DNA from: JAEXOD01 sp963663265
GTDB lineage: Bacteria > Bacteroidota > Ignavibacteria > Ignavibacteriales > Melioribacteraceae
Reading direction: 5' to 3'
DNA length: 64,000 nucleotides
Assembly (NCBI GenBank): GCA_963663265.2
Contig: CAXXXM010000002.1
Span: 1,860,001-1,924,000, forward strand
Shown here in pieces: positions 18,018 to 28,400 of this stretch. The notes below the pieces were generated by a model. It worked only from the letters and a program-made list of their open reading frames with translations, made no database searches and was not told the origin of the DNA. The translations under genes and the position numbers were made by a program. How positions within the stretch are numbered: position 1 is the stretch's first letter; every line of letters begins with the position of its first letter.

Positions 18018-20306
18018 TTATTTCATTAACAACATTTTTTTACTGCTTTTTAAATTGTTATCTACAAACAATGAGTAAATGTAAACACCTGAAGCAAGTC
18101 CGGCACTATTAAATTCAACTTTATATGATCCTGCCTGCATTTGTGAATTTACTAACAGAGCTACTTCTCTGCCAAGTATATCAAATAATTTAATTTTTAC
18201 CAACCCCTCCTTTGGAATACTATAATTTATAGTAGTTGAAGGGTTAAATGGATTAGGGTAGTTTTGAGATAAATCAAAATCGGTTGGCTTAACATTTCCG
18301 GTTGTTAATTCTTCATAATCACCCCAAAAACTATCTCCAATTTTAGCTCCAATCAAGTTATAATAAAAATATGTATAAACTTCATTAATCTTTTTGAGTC
18401 TGTAGGTATTAACAACTCCAACACTAAAACAACGAGTAAAAGAAATTCTTGAATCATAAGGCGAAACAGCGGTTATACATTCAAGATTATTTAAAGAATT
18501 GGAAATCGAATATCTAAATACACTTAACTCATCAAAGTAAGAGATTTGCAATGTTTGATTATCAAAGGCATATAAGTTATCTATTAAAGCATCCGAAACG
18601 TCATTATTGTTGACCTGAGCTTTATAAACATAACCAAAAACTGAGTCTACCCTTACCAAAGAAATTCCTTCTTTTGTAACTAACTTAAAATACCTAAAAT
18701 TATTCGATAACAATGAGTCTTTTTCAATCTTTATTGTTAATGTATCATATAGGGTAAAAGAAGTGGATGTGTGACTTCTTATACTTCTTTCATAAATAAA
18801 TTCATCACCAATATTTAATGGTAACCGATTAAGTATATTGGCAGGTGATATCTTTGATCCAAATGTTTTTTCTCCAACTTTTGCGTATTCTAACTCTTGT
18901 GAATAATTTGATCCATTAGAAGAATAATTTTCGGAGTAAAGACCTATTCCTTTGCAAATTGTAAAAGAATTTGAATTGTTATTTACATCTGTAAAACTTT
19001 TAGAAGAAACCAAATAGTTATTAAAAACGTTAATAGAATCATTTAAACAGATAAAACTATTTTGTGTGCCATTTCTATATAAGGATTGAACTTTGCCATT
19101 AGCCTCATATAAAGAATAGATAGGTTTCTCTATTACTTGGTTATTAATATCAATGTGTGCACTATACACAATTCCAGATAATGAATCAATTCTCTCGAAT
19201 GAATTATTATTTCCTCTTTTAACTATATAATATAGCATGTTATTGTGAGGTATTATTGTATCCCCAATAACCTTTACTTCATTTCTGTCTATAAGAGTTT
19301 TCTGAGTATCTTTTATTATATACCTATTATATAACCAATTATTTCCAATTTTAAGAGGGTAATTATCAAGATTAGTATTTTTTACCACGCTAATTTGGTT
19401 AAATCCCTCTTGAGGATATATTGTAGTGTGGTTTACCAAAGCATTATCGGTAGAAATTATTCTATAATAAAATTTATAACCATTGGAAAATAAACTTTCG
19501 TTTAATTCCAACACTTTTTTATAACTGGTTTCAGTAACAAGATCTAAAGATGCTGTATTATGAAATAACGTGTCATTCTTGTTAGCAAAAAAGTATTCAA
19601 TTTGAGCGGATTTAATAAAATTACATCCTCTAAATACATTTGCGATTGAATCGGTTTCTTTAGAGAACTTGTGGGTAATTGTAGTTGTAACGTAAATTGA
19701 ATTATTCAATATAACGCAAGCAGGTTCAGAAATAATTGGGGCACTTTCATCTTGTCTAATATATCCATTAATGCTGTCGGAATTAATCATGCCGATTAAT
19801 ACGAATTCTGAATTTGTATTTTTCGATCTAACATTTTTTGCCGCTATTCCCAAGCCTTTAGCATAATAGTTATCGTAATATATTGCACTCCCCGGACCTG
19901 TAAAACCTCCAAATGCATGTAGGAGGCAATTAGTGCTTACACCAAATACATTTATTGAAGTAGAGCTTAATGCTTGGAAATTAATGTAAATTGTTTCGTA
20001 ATATTGTGAAGTGATGGGATCCGTTTGTAATGCATACAGCTTTAAGCTATCAGAATCGTATCTTAACCATGCACCATCATACAAATAATACTTTTTATCA
20101 TTTGCAATTTTAGAAGAAGTTACTTTAATGGTGTCAAAACTATAATAATGACTCAAAGGCGAATATGCGGTTGTGTGTTTTAAAAAAATGTTTTTATTCC
20201 CAACGGATAAAGGGAATAATGAGCTGTCAGCTATATTGCTTTGTGCATACATAACTGCTTGAAAAATTGTAAAAAGAAATAAAACACTTAAAATATGCCT
20301 TTTCAT
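18018..20306 (-). CDS. Modular type IX-secreted protein, paralogue 3 (N-terminal module plus two repeat modules)
   Basis: ATG at 20306 (MKRHILSVLFLF) has AAGGAG upstream with better spacing than the ATG two codons earlier. About 762 residues. Signal peptide to FQAVMYAQ. The N-terminal module is FPLSVGNKNIFLKH; the repeats begin NYPLKIGNNWLYNRY and NRLPLNIGDEFIYERS, and the sorting tail ends KKMLLMK. The two repeats are near copies of repeats 2 and 3 of paralogue 1, so paralogue 1 minus one module gives this arrangement. Expressed and exported proteins like this are common in the group but I do not know their role. Confidence 0.85.
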   Translation of the reverse strand: MKRHILSVLFLFTIFQAVMYAQSNIADSSLFPLSVGNKNIFLKHTTAYSPLSHYYSFDTIKVTSSKIANDKKYYLYDGAWLRYDSDSLKLYALQTDPITSQYYETIYINFQALSSTSINVFGVSTNCLLHAFGGFTGPGSAIYYDNYYAKGLGIAAKNVRSKNTNSEFVLIGMINSDSINGYIRQDESAPIISEPACVILNNSIYVTTTITHKFSKETDSIANVFRGCNFIKSAQIEYFFANKNDTLFHNTASLDLVTETSYKKVLELNESLFSNGYKFYYRIISTDNALVNHTTIYPQEGFNQISVVKNTNLDNYPLKIGNNWLYNRYIIKDTQKTLIDRNEVKVIGDTIIPHNNMLYYIVKRGNNNSFERIDSLSGIVYSAHIDINNQVIEKPIYSLYEANGKVQSLYRNGTQNSFICLNDSINVFNNYLVSSKSFTDVNNNSNSFTICKGIGLYSENYSSNGSNYSQELEYAKVGEKTFGSKISPANILNRLPLNIGDEFIYERSIRSHTSTSFTLYDTLTIKIEKDSLLSNNFRYFKLVTKEGISLVRVDSVFGYVYKAQVNNNDVSDALIDNLYAFDNQTLQISYFDELSVFRYSISNSLNNLECITAVSPYDSRISFTRCFSVGVVNTYRLKKINEVYTYFYYNLIGAKIGDSFWGDYEELTTGNVKPTDFDLSQNYPNPFNPSTTINYSIPKEGLVKIKLFDILGREVALLVNSQMQAGSYKVEFNSAGLASGVYIYSLFVDNNLKSSKKMLLMK

Positions 20307-20385
20307 AAACATCTCCTTAAAATAAAAACTGTTGTTAAAATAAAGTAAATTTTAACAGAAATCAATAATAAGTAAGGTGATATAA

Positions 20386-20397
20386 ATCACTTGTGAT
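20386..20397. promoter_or_regulatory. Shared palindrome upstream of paralogue 3
   Basis: ATCACTTGTGAT, 80 bp before the ATG at 20306, within GTGATATAAATCACTTGTGA, the longest shared version. Confidence 0.55.
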
Positions 20398-20422
20398 ATG
20401 GGGCAACTTGAGGGGAAATAAA

Positions 20423-20452
20423 AAGCCGCTAAATGGTTTTATTTAGCGGTAT
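20423..20452 (-). terminator. Terminator of paralogue 4
   Basis: The same GCCGCTAAA/TTTAGCGG stem, with a T-run on the minus strand (TTTTATTTCC). Confidence 0.75.
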
Positions 20453-20484
20453 TCAATCATTAAAAATTAAAAATTGGTTTATAT

Positions 20485-22260
20485 TTATTTCATTAACAAC
20501 ATTTTTTTACTGCTTTTTAAATTGTTATCTACAAACAATGAGTAAATGTAAACGCCGGAAGCTAAACCTGCACCATTAAATACCGCTTTGTAATTTCCAG
20601 CTTGTAATTCAGCATTAACTAATTGAATGATTTCTCTTCCAAGAATATCAAACACTTTAATTTTTACTAATCCTTCCTTTGGAATACTATAATTTATAGT
20701 AGTTGAAGGATTAAATGGATTAGGGTAGTTTTGATTTAGGCTGTAATCAACAACTGTTGTAAGTTCATCTTCAACTGATACCAATTCGCCATACTGAACA
20801 CTATCAATTTCTGCATAAATTAGTACACTTAAATTATTATATCCAGTGCTGATAAAGCTTCTTTCAGTATAAAGTCCTATATCCTTTAATAATGAAAAAT
20901 TATAGCTGGTATCTGTTGTCATAGCAAATTTTCTTATTGGTATTTCAGGTTGATCAAAAACGGAAGTTGTAGAATGATAAGTAGTAAACTTACCTGTTAT
21001 GTTTGGTCTATTAATTAAATAGTTAGAGCCTTCGTCGGCGTATAAGTAGCATAAAGCTTTTTCAACAACATCATCGTTAATAATTTTTGCAGAAAAAAGT
21101 ATTCCGTTTAGAGTATCTATTCTTTCATATTGAGCAATGCTGTCACGCAAAAGAATAAAGTAATTTTTACCATTTGAAAGAGTTGTATCTCCAATAGCTT
21201 TAACTGTTGTTTTTGATAAAAAAGTAAGCTCGGGAGGGGAAACTTTTACTTTGTAATTGTTGTATATCCAATAATTACCAGCTTTTAAGGGGTAAAAATC
21301 AAGTTTATATTCACTTAAGGAATCTAAATCCAATTCGGCAAATCCGGTCTCAGGGTAACAAGTAGTATGTGGTATAAATGCTTTATCAGTTGCTGATATT
21401 TTATAGTATAGAATATATCCATTGCTAACTAATTCCATGTTGAGATTAATAATACACGAAAAATTAATTTCGGAATCCATACTTAAATTAGAAAATTGAT
21501 GAGGCAGTTCTTTAAATTTCTTTTTATAGAAGTATTCCATTTTAACATTCTTAATAAAACTGCAGCCTTTAGTTATAAGCTGATAGGGATCGGTTTTATA
21601 CGAAAACTTATGTTTAATTGTCGAGCGGAGTTTAATATTGTTAGTGTTAGCAACTCTTGAAATAGTCGTTTCTTCAAATATGGGTGCTGCTTCATCTTGT
21701 CGAACAAAACCATTAATGGAATCGGTAGAAATCATAGCAATTAAAGTTTTGTCAAGTCTATAAGCAGCATATGGCGTAAAAGAATTAACTCCGGAACCTA
21801 CAATTCCGATATTTGATGCAAAAAAGGCATAATTGTTAGTTGCTGATCCTGAACCGGGGAAAGTACTATAAACATAACCAAAACAACTATTGGTATCTCC
21901 CAAAAATTCACGATTATATACTTTGCCTAAAGGGGATAAATCCCATTCAAACAGGATTGAGTTACCGGGTAAATTATGCATTGTGCTATCAGAATTGTTA
22001 TATGTAATCCAATTATTCCCATATTTATAATACAGCATTGAATTATATGTTTTTGAGGTGTCAATTTTGATAGAATCAATACTATAGCTTAGTTCTTTTT
22101 TATAAGGAGAATTTGAAGTATAAACAGATTCACTTAAATAAAAGTATTTATTCCCAACAGACAGAGGAAATAAAGAGCTGTCAGCTTGGCTGTTATTAGC
22201 AAGTGTTAAAGTCTGAATTAATAGAAAAAATAAAAAAGTTTTTGTGACCTGCCTTTTCAT
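20485..22260 (-). CDS. Modular type IX-secreted protein, paralogue 4 (N-terminal module plus one repeat module)
   Basis: ATG at 22260 (MKRQVTKTFLFF) with AAGGAGAAG upstream; the codon before it is TTG and can be ignored. About 591 residues. Signal peptide LLIQTLTLANNSQA, N-terminal module (FPLSVGNKYFYL), one repeat (FYPLKAGNYWIYNNY) that resembles repeat 1 of paralogue 1 closely, then the sorting tail. It is the shortest of the four, and its repeat-plus-tail layout helps define the module boundaries of the family. Confidence 0.85.
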   Translation of the reverse strand: MKRQVTKTFLFFLLIQTLTLANNSQADSSLFPLSVGNKYFYLSESVYTSNSPYKKELSYSIDSIKIDTSKTYNSMLYYKYGNNWITYNNSDSTMHNLPGNSILFEWDLSPLGKVYNREFLGDTNSCFGYVYSTFPGSGSATNNYAFFASNIGIVGSGVNSFTPYAAYRLDKTLIAMISTDSINGFVRQDEAAPIFEETTISRVANTNNIKLRSTIKHKFSYKTDPYQLITKGCSFIKNVKMEYFYKKKFKELPHQFSNLSMDSEINFSCIINLNMELVSNGYILYYKISATDKAFIPHTTCYPETGFAELDLDSLSEYKLDFYPLKAGNYWIYNNYKVKVSPPELTFLSKTTVKAIGDTTLSNGKNYFILLRDSIAQYERIDTLNGILFSAKIINDDVVEKALCYLYADEGSNYLINRPNITGKFTTYHSTTSVFDQPEIPIRKFAMTTDTSYNFSLLKDIGLYTERSFISTGYNNLSVLIYAEIDSVQYGELVSVEDELTTVVDYSLNQNYPNPFNPSTTINYSIPKEGLVKIKVFDILGREIIQLVNAELQAGNYKAVFNGAGLASGVYIYSLFVDNNLKSSKKMLLMK

Positions 22261-22342
22261 CAACTTCTCCTTAAATTAATAATATAAACAAAAAAGTTAT
22301 ACAAATCACCAATTACAATCAAGTAAAAAATGGGGGAAATAA

Positions 22343-22354
22343 ATCACTTGTGAT
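22343..22354. promoter_or_regulatory. Shared palindrome upstream of paralogue 4
   Basis: ATCACTTGTGAT, 83 bp before the ATG at 22260. Confidence 0.55.
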
Positions 22355-22380
22355 GTGGGGCAATATGAGGGGATATAAAA

Positions 22381-22410
22381 ATGCCGCTAAGGTTTATATT
22401 TAGCGGCATT
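22381..22410 (-). terminator. Terminator of the DUF2892 gene
   Basis: AATGCCGCTAAA/TTTAGCGGCATT-type stem with a loop of about 8, followed on the minus strand by TTTTTATAT. Confidence 0.7.
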
Positions 22411-22437
22411 CAACTATAAAAAAATAAAAATTCAGAA

Positions 22438-22647
22438 TTAAGAATTAGTTTCTTTTTGGTTCTCTTTCATTTTACATGAATTTAATCCACATGGCAGATA
22501 AAGCGGGCACCAGCCTAATAAACCGGTAGCTAAGGGGACAATGCCTATTAAACCTAACCAGCTTTGGTAATACATACCGACTAATAGTATTACAACTCCT
22601 AAGATAACTCTAAAAATTTTATCAAAACCACCAACATTTTTATTCAT
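22438..22647 (-). CDS. DUF2892 family small membrane protein
   Basis: 69 residues with the family hallmarks: MNKNVGGFDKIFRVILG at the N-terminus, two membrane segments (VILGVVILLVGMYY and LGLIGIVPLATGLLG), and the C-terminal CPLYLPCGLNSC motif. DUF2892 proteins are short inner-membrane proteins, sometimes fused to rhodanese domains; their role is unknown. The three conserved Cys could bind metal or sulfur. It is followed by the terminator at 22381. Confidence 0.85.
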   Translation of the reverse strand: MNKNVGGFDKIFRVILGVVILLVGMYYQSWLGLIGIVPLATGLLGWCPLYLPCGLNSCKMKENQKETNS

Positions 22648-22907
22648 ATTAACCTCTTTTATAATTTAAAACAAAACATAAGCGTTAAAAGTTTACAAAT
22701 TGTTAGAAATGAACAATTTAGTGGAAATTTCAGTTAAATATTACTAAATTATTAAATTTAAAAATTAGCAGTCAAAAAGCGAACTTATTGGTCATTTTAT
22801 CGTCTAAAAGGAATGAAATTGTTTTCAAAATATTCAGTTATTTATTAAGTTTGAAAGCATAAAAGCAAAGAATAAGATTTTATTTATTAATAGTTGGAGA
22901 AAGCAAA

Positions 22908-24335
22908 TTGAGCAACAGATTTGTTTGTTTAATTTTAGTTTTGTGTTTAACTGTATCCAATAATTTTGGTCAAAAACAAAAGTTAACACTAAATGATGCA
23001 ATAGAAATAGCAATTGAAAAAAATAGAGATATATCAATTGCAAAAATGAATGTTGAAAAAGCATCCGCTGCAGTTGGCGAAGCTTTTGGTTATGCACTTC
23101 CTAAAGTGGATATTTCGGGCTATTATAGCCGATTTATTACTAAACCAAAAACAGCATTCCCTGATTTTGAGGCAATGTTAACTAATGCATCGTACTCAAT
23201 TTTATTTGATGAAAATGTTCTGCCTCGAAATGAAGATAAATTTAAACCAATGGGTACTTCATTACAGTCTTTTGCATTAACCCATAACTGGGAAACAAAG
23301 GCGGAAGTAACTCAAATATTATTTAGTTCGGCAGTATTTAGAGGAATAGGAGCTTCTCAAATTTATTTAGATTTAGCCAAAGAACAATTATATGGTACTG
23401 CTTCAACGTTAGTATTAAATGTTGAAAAAGCTTTTTATGGTGTCCTTCTATCGCAAAAAATGTTAGAAATTGTAGAGGCAAGTTTGAAAAATGCAGAAGA
23501 AAATCTTGCAAATGTAAAATCAATGCAAAAGCAAGGATTTGCAAGTGATTTTGAAGCAATGCAGGTTGAAGTTCAAGTAGAAAATATTCGTCCTCAAGTA
23601 AATGATATTAAAAACACGCTTGAAAATGCAAAAAACGGATTAAAACTTTTACTTGGAATTGAACAGAATGCTGAAGTTGATGTTGAGGGTGAATTTGTTT
23701 TTGATACTCAATATTTGCCGGAAGAAGAAGTTACTGTTGAATTTGCATTAAGAGATAATTATGATTTAAAAACTATGGATTTAAAACAGCAGGTTGATGA
23801 TGCATTTATTGATCTTGATAGAGCTGAATATTGGCCCACAGTTGCAGCATTTGGTAACTACACTTATGCAGGAACAGGTGATGAATTCCCAACGCAAAAT
23901 TATTCCTCGTCTTCAGTTGGAGTAAGTTTAAGTATGAATTTATTTACCGGTTTACAAACCAAAAAACGAGTAGAACAAAGCCAAATTGCTTTAAATCAAA
24001 CAAAAGAGCAGATAAATCAATATAAGGATTATTTGATTACGCAAGTAAAAGGGAAAATATTGGAAATTCAAAAAGTTGTTTCTCAATATAAAGCACAGGA
24101 AAAGAATGTTGAGTTAGCCCAAAAAGCGTATGATTTGGCAACATTGCGATTTCAAGAAAATACCGGTACTCAGTTAGAAATTAAAAATGCAGATGTTGAA
24201 TTAAGGACTGCAAAAACAAACAAAATTAAAACTGTATATGATTTTATTGTAGCAAAATCCGAGTTAGAACAACTTACCGGGAAACTTGACGAAAAAATAA
24301 AATCAAAGTTAGAACAAATTGTTTCTAAGTACTAA
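22908..24335 (+). CDS. TolC-family outer-membrane efflux protein
   Basis: The start is TTG at 22908, with GGAG 8-9 bases upstream. Of 475 residues, the first ~20 form a signal peptide (LILVLCLTVSNNFG). The mature part is mostly alpha-helical coiled coil with two TolC repeats: LTLNDAIEIAIEKNRDI at the beginning and a matching second half with VGVSLSMNLFTGLQTKKRVEQ. TolC proteins form a trimeric outer-membrane channel joined to an inner-membrane pump. The gene directly precedes the adaptor and RND pump genes, so it is the outer-membrane part of the same tripartite efflux system. Confidence 0.9.
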   Translation: MSNRFVCLILVLCLTVSNNFGQKQKLTLNDAIEIAIEKNRDISIAKMNVEKASAAVGEAFGYALPKVDISGYYSRFITKPKTAFPDFEAMLTNASYSILFDENVLPRNEDKFKPMGTSLQSFALTHNWETKAEVTQILFSSAVFRGIGASQIYLDLAKEQLYGTASTLVLNVEKAFYGVLLSQKMLEIVEASLKNAEENLANVKSMQKQGFASDFEAMQVEVQVENIRPQVNDIKNTLENAKNGLKLLLGIEQNAEVDVEGEFVFDTQYLPEEEVTVEFALRDNYDLKTMDLKQQVDDAFIDLDRAEYWPTVAAFGNYTYAGTGDEFPTQNYSSSSVGVSLSMNLFTGLQTKKRVEQSQIALNQTKEQINQYKDYLITQVKGKILEIQKVVSQYKAQEKNVELAQKAYDLATLRFQENTGTQLEIKNADVELRTAKTNKIKTVYDFIVAKSELEQLTGKLDEKIKSKLEQIVSKY

Positions 24336-24366
24336 AATGAAAATAATAGGGAGTTGGAATATAGTT

Positions 24367-25407
24367 ATGAATCTTAAAAGTAAAAAAATAGTATTTAGTG
24401 TGTTATTGTTACTTTCTGTTTTTATTGCCGCATGTGGTGGCGATAGTGAAGAAAAAGCAAAAAGCATGGCTCAAATTCAAAATTCTGAAGGCGTGCCAAT
24501 TAAAGTTAAAACAATTGAATCGGAAACGTTTGAACAAAATATGAGTTTTTATGCAACTTTAGCCGGATATAAAGAATCTATTCAAGGAGCTATGGTTGGA
24601 GATAGAGTTGAAAAGATATTAGTATCTGTTGGTTCTTATGTAAAAGAAAATCAAGTTGTTATGCAGTTCCCACTTAATCACCCCGGATTACAGTATGAAC
24701 AAGCCAAAGCAGCGTTTGAAAATTCGGAAAGAACTTACAAAAGAATGAAAGCTCTATTTGAAGCAGGTGAAACTTCACAAGCTAATTATGAAGGAGTTGA
24801 AACACAATACAAAGTTGATAAAAGAAACTATGAGTCAATAAAACAAGCTCTATTTATTGAATCCCCAATTTCGGGTAGAATAGTTGATATTTATATTAAA
24901 GAAGGAACAAGCGTAAAAGCTGAAACACCTTTATTCAAAGTTGCACAGACAGATAAAATGCGTGCAAAAATTTATGCTTCTGAAGAAGAAGTTAAAAAGC
25001 TTAAAGTTGGCATGTCTGCAAGTATTGATTGTTGTGGTGGAAATTTTGACGGAAGAGTATCTGAAATCGCTCTTTCTATGGATGAAATGAGAAGAGCTTT
25101 TGCAGTTGAAGTAATTTTTAATAATCCTAAGCAAAAATTAAACAGCGGTATTACAACCGATGTTAATATTAAAACATATTCTAAACCAAATTCAATTGTT
25201 GTTGCAAGAAACAACATTGGAAAAGAAGGAAATAAAAAATTTGTTTTTGTGGTTAATAATGATACTGCTGAAAAAAGATATATAACAACAGGTGAAGAAA
25301 GTGAATTATATGTTGAGGTATTATCAGGATTAAAAACAGGTGAGATTCTTGTTACTGAAGGCGTATCAAAATTAGAGCAAGGTAAAAAAGTTAAAGTTAT
25401 TAAATAG
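24367..25407 (+). CDS. RND efflux periplasmic adaptor (membrane fusion lipoprotein)
   Basis: The ATG at 24367 (MNLKSKKIVF) gives a clear lipoprotein signal with lipobox IAAC (Cys23), so I prefer it over upstream in-frame ATGs that overlap the end of the TolC gene. Of about 346 residues, the N-terminal strand GDRVEKILVSVGSYVKEN and the later IVDIYIKEGTSVKAETPLF are the two halves of the barrel-sandwich (lipoyl-like) domain around a helical hairpin (AKAAFENSERTYKRM); a C-terminal beta-barrel (SGLKTGEILVTEG) follows. It links the RND pump to the TolC channel in the periplasm. Confidence 0.9.
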   Translation: MNLKSKKIVFSVLLLLSVFIAACGGDSEEKAKSMAQIQNSEGVPIKVKTIESETFEQNMSFYATLAGYKESIQGAMVGDRVEKILVSVGSYVKENQVVMQFPLNHPGLQYEQAKAAFENSERTYKRMKALFEAGETSQANYEGVETQYKVDKRNYESIKQALFIESPISGRIVDIYIKEGTSVKAETPLFKVAQTDKMRAKIYASEEEVKKLKVGMSASIDCCGGNFDGRVSEIALSMDEMRRAFAVEVIFNNPKQKLNSGITTDVNIKTYSKPNSIVVARNNIGKEGNKKFVFVVNNDTAEKRYITTGEESELYVEVLSGLKTGEILVTEGVSKLEQGKKVKVIK

Positions 25408-25419
25408 GGAAAATTATTT

Positions 25420-28400
25420 ATGTCTATAGCAAGAGTTTCTATAAATCGCCCAATTATGACAACAATGGGCTTGTTAGTTTTTCTTTTGTTTGGAGCTATT
25501 GCGTATTTTACGTTAAATTTAAATCTTCAACCGGATGTGGAAATACCATATGTTACCATTAGTACGGTTTACCCCGGAGCCGGTCCAAAAGAAATTGAAA
25601 CTTTAATTAGTAAAAGATTAGAAGATGTTGTATCAACAGTTAGTCAAATAGAAAGAGTTGAATCATACTCGTTAGATGGAGTATCAATTGTAATTATTGA
25701 ATTCAAAATGGGTAAAGATGCAGACATTGCTAATCAAGAAGTTAAAGATAAGGTTGATGAAATATTAAATGATTTGCCGGAAGATGCTGAAAAACCGGTT
25801 GTTCAAAAAGTAGACTTAAAGGCATTTCCAATTGTGGATGTAATTCTTACAGGAGATGTAGATTCCAAAGAATTATTTGAGATTGCCGATAAAACTTTAA
25901 AAGATCGTTTTTCGCAAATTGAAGGTGTGGCAAAAGTAAATATTTCGGGTGGTCAAGAAAGAGAAATTAGAGTAATTGTTGATAATAAAGTAGCTTTTGA
26001 AAATGCTATTTCACTTCCTCAATTAATCCAAATATTGAAGGCTCAAAATATAAATATTCCAGGTGGTTATTTTAATATGTCCACTCAAGAATTTACGGTT
26101 AGAATGCTTGGTGAATTTCAAGACCTTGAAACAATAAACGAATTACAAGTGCCTACTTTTTTTGGTCCTAAAAAAATTAAACAGTTTGCACAAGTTGTTG
26201 ATGGTGGTAAAGATGTAAGACAAAGAGCAGTTTATTACAACGTAAAAGGAGATTTTAAAAATGAAAACGTTGTAAAGTTGGGTATTGTTAAAAGTTCGGA
26301 AGGTAACGTAGTAAAAGTTGCAGATGGAATTAAAGCAGCAATTCCGGAAATAATTCAAACTTTACCCAAAGGAACACATATTGAAATTATAAACGATGAA
26401 TCAACTTTCGTAAGATCGAGTGTTAACGATACTATGAGTAATGTTTTGTTGGGTGTTCTTTTTACAAGTATTGTGTTGTTGATATTCTTAGGTAATTTGC
26501 GTTCAACATTCATTGTTGCCTTATCAATGCCCGTATCTATTGTTTCAACATTTATGCTTTTACAAATGTTTGATCTAACATTAAATATGATGACTTTGAT
26601 GGGTTTATCTGTTTCAGTTGGTGTGCTTGTAGCAAATTCAGTTGTTGTGCTTGAAAATATTTTTAGACATAAAGATATGGGTTTAAGCACAAAAGAGTCT
26701 GCCGATATTGGAACAACAGAAGTAACGGTGGCTGTGTTAGCTTCTACATTAACAAATTTAGTTGTGTTTTTACCGTTAGCAAATATGTCCTCTATTGTTG
26801 GACAGTTTTTACGTGAGTTAGCTCTTACTGCTACATTTGCTACAATTTTTTCTTTGATAATATCTTTTACGTTAACTCCAATGCTTGCTTCGTTGATTAT
26901 TCCGGATAAGCCAAAAGTTAGCAAACTTTCATTAAAGCTGGATCGTATCTTTAAATCATGGGATGAAGCTTATAGAAGTACATTAAGATTTGCATTAAAG
27001 AGGAAGTTAATAAGTTTTGGAATTATTGTTTTTGCTTTCGGTTTATTTTTAGTTACAGCAATTGGACTTGGTCCTAAGTTAGGTGTGGAATTTATTCCTA
27101 ATATGGATGATGGTAAAATTAAAATTGAAGTTGAAATTCCGGAAGGGAATAACTTAGAAAAAACCGCTGAAACATTAACGCAAATTGAAAATGTTATAAA
27201 AGTAAATCCAGAAGTAAAACATATGGTAACAGATTTGGGTAAAATAGGTGACCTAAATATTGGTACCAATATGGCAAGAATGGATGTTCAGTTGGTGGAT
27301 GTTAAGGAAAGAGACATACCAATTGGTAAAATGATTGCAAAATTTGTAAAAGACCTTTCTGCAATTCCGGATGCTAAAATTATTGTAGACTATGCAAATA
27401 CCGGTGGTGATGGTGGAGCTCCGATTCAGTTTTATTTAATGGGACAGGAAATAAATAAGCTTGAAGAATTAAAAGCCGAATTAATAAATAATGTTAAAGA
27501 TGTACCCGGATTAAATAACTTAGACCAAAGTTCACGAGCAGGAAAACCAGAAATAACAGTTTATCCTAACCGTGATAAATTAATGGAAGCAGGAATTACA
27601 GCTCAAGAACTTGCAGTAACTTTGCGTAGTGCAATTGAAGGTATTGAATCATCAAAATATCGCCAACATGGTGATGAATATGATATTACAGTTACTTTTA
27701 ATGATGAATCTGTAGATTCTAAAGAAAAGATAAATAACATAACAGTTGTATCATCACAAACAGGAATTGTATATAGATTATCGCAATTGGCAGATGTTAA
27801 ATTTACAAATGGATTTACAAAAATTATTCATAGAGATAAATATATTACAATTGCATTTACAGGTTCTGCTGCCGAAGGCGTTCCATTAGGTAATGTTACT
27901 GCAGAATTGCAAAAACATTTTGATAAAATGACATTGCCTCCCGGATATAGAATTGTATGGGGTGGTAACGTAAAAATGATGAATGAGATGGTTGTTGATA
28001 TGTTGTTTGCTTTTGGATTAGCAATTATTTTAACTTACATGCTGCTTGCCGCAATATTGGAAAGTTTTGTTCAACCATTATACATTTTGGTTACTATTCC
28101 TTTAGCTATGATTGGTGTGTTTATTTACATGTACTTATCAAGTACGGCTTTTGGTATTACTGCTTTGATGGGCGTTATCATGTTAATAGGTATTGTGGTA
28201 AATAATGCAATTTTGATGCTGGATTACACTAACCAATTATTGCGTGAAAAGAAAATGCATGCAAGGGAAGCTTTGATTGAAGCATGTCCAACTAAACTAA
28301 AGCCTATTTTAATGTCAACTTTGGCTATTATTCTTGGTATGTTGCCAATGGCACTTGGTTTTGGTGATGCAGGAAAAGAAATGCGTACTCCGCTTGGTGT

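Noticed and set aside
22648..22907. Riboswitch upstream of the efflux operon
   Set aside because: The 260 bases are AT-rich with no recognisable aptamer or terminator.
26355..26924. 189-codon minus-strand frame inside the RND pump gene
   Set aside because: Antisense shadow of a clearly coding gene; codon composition matches the reverse of the pump.
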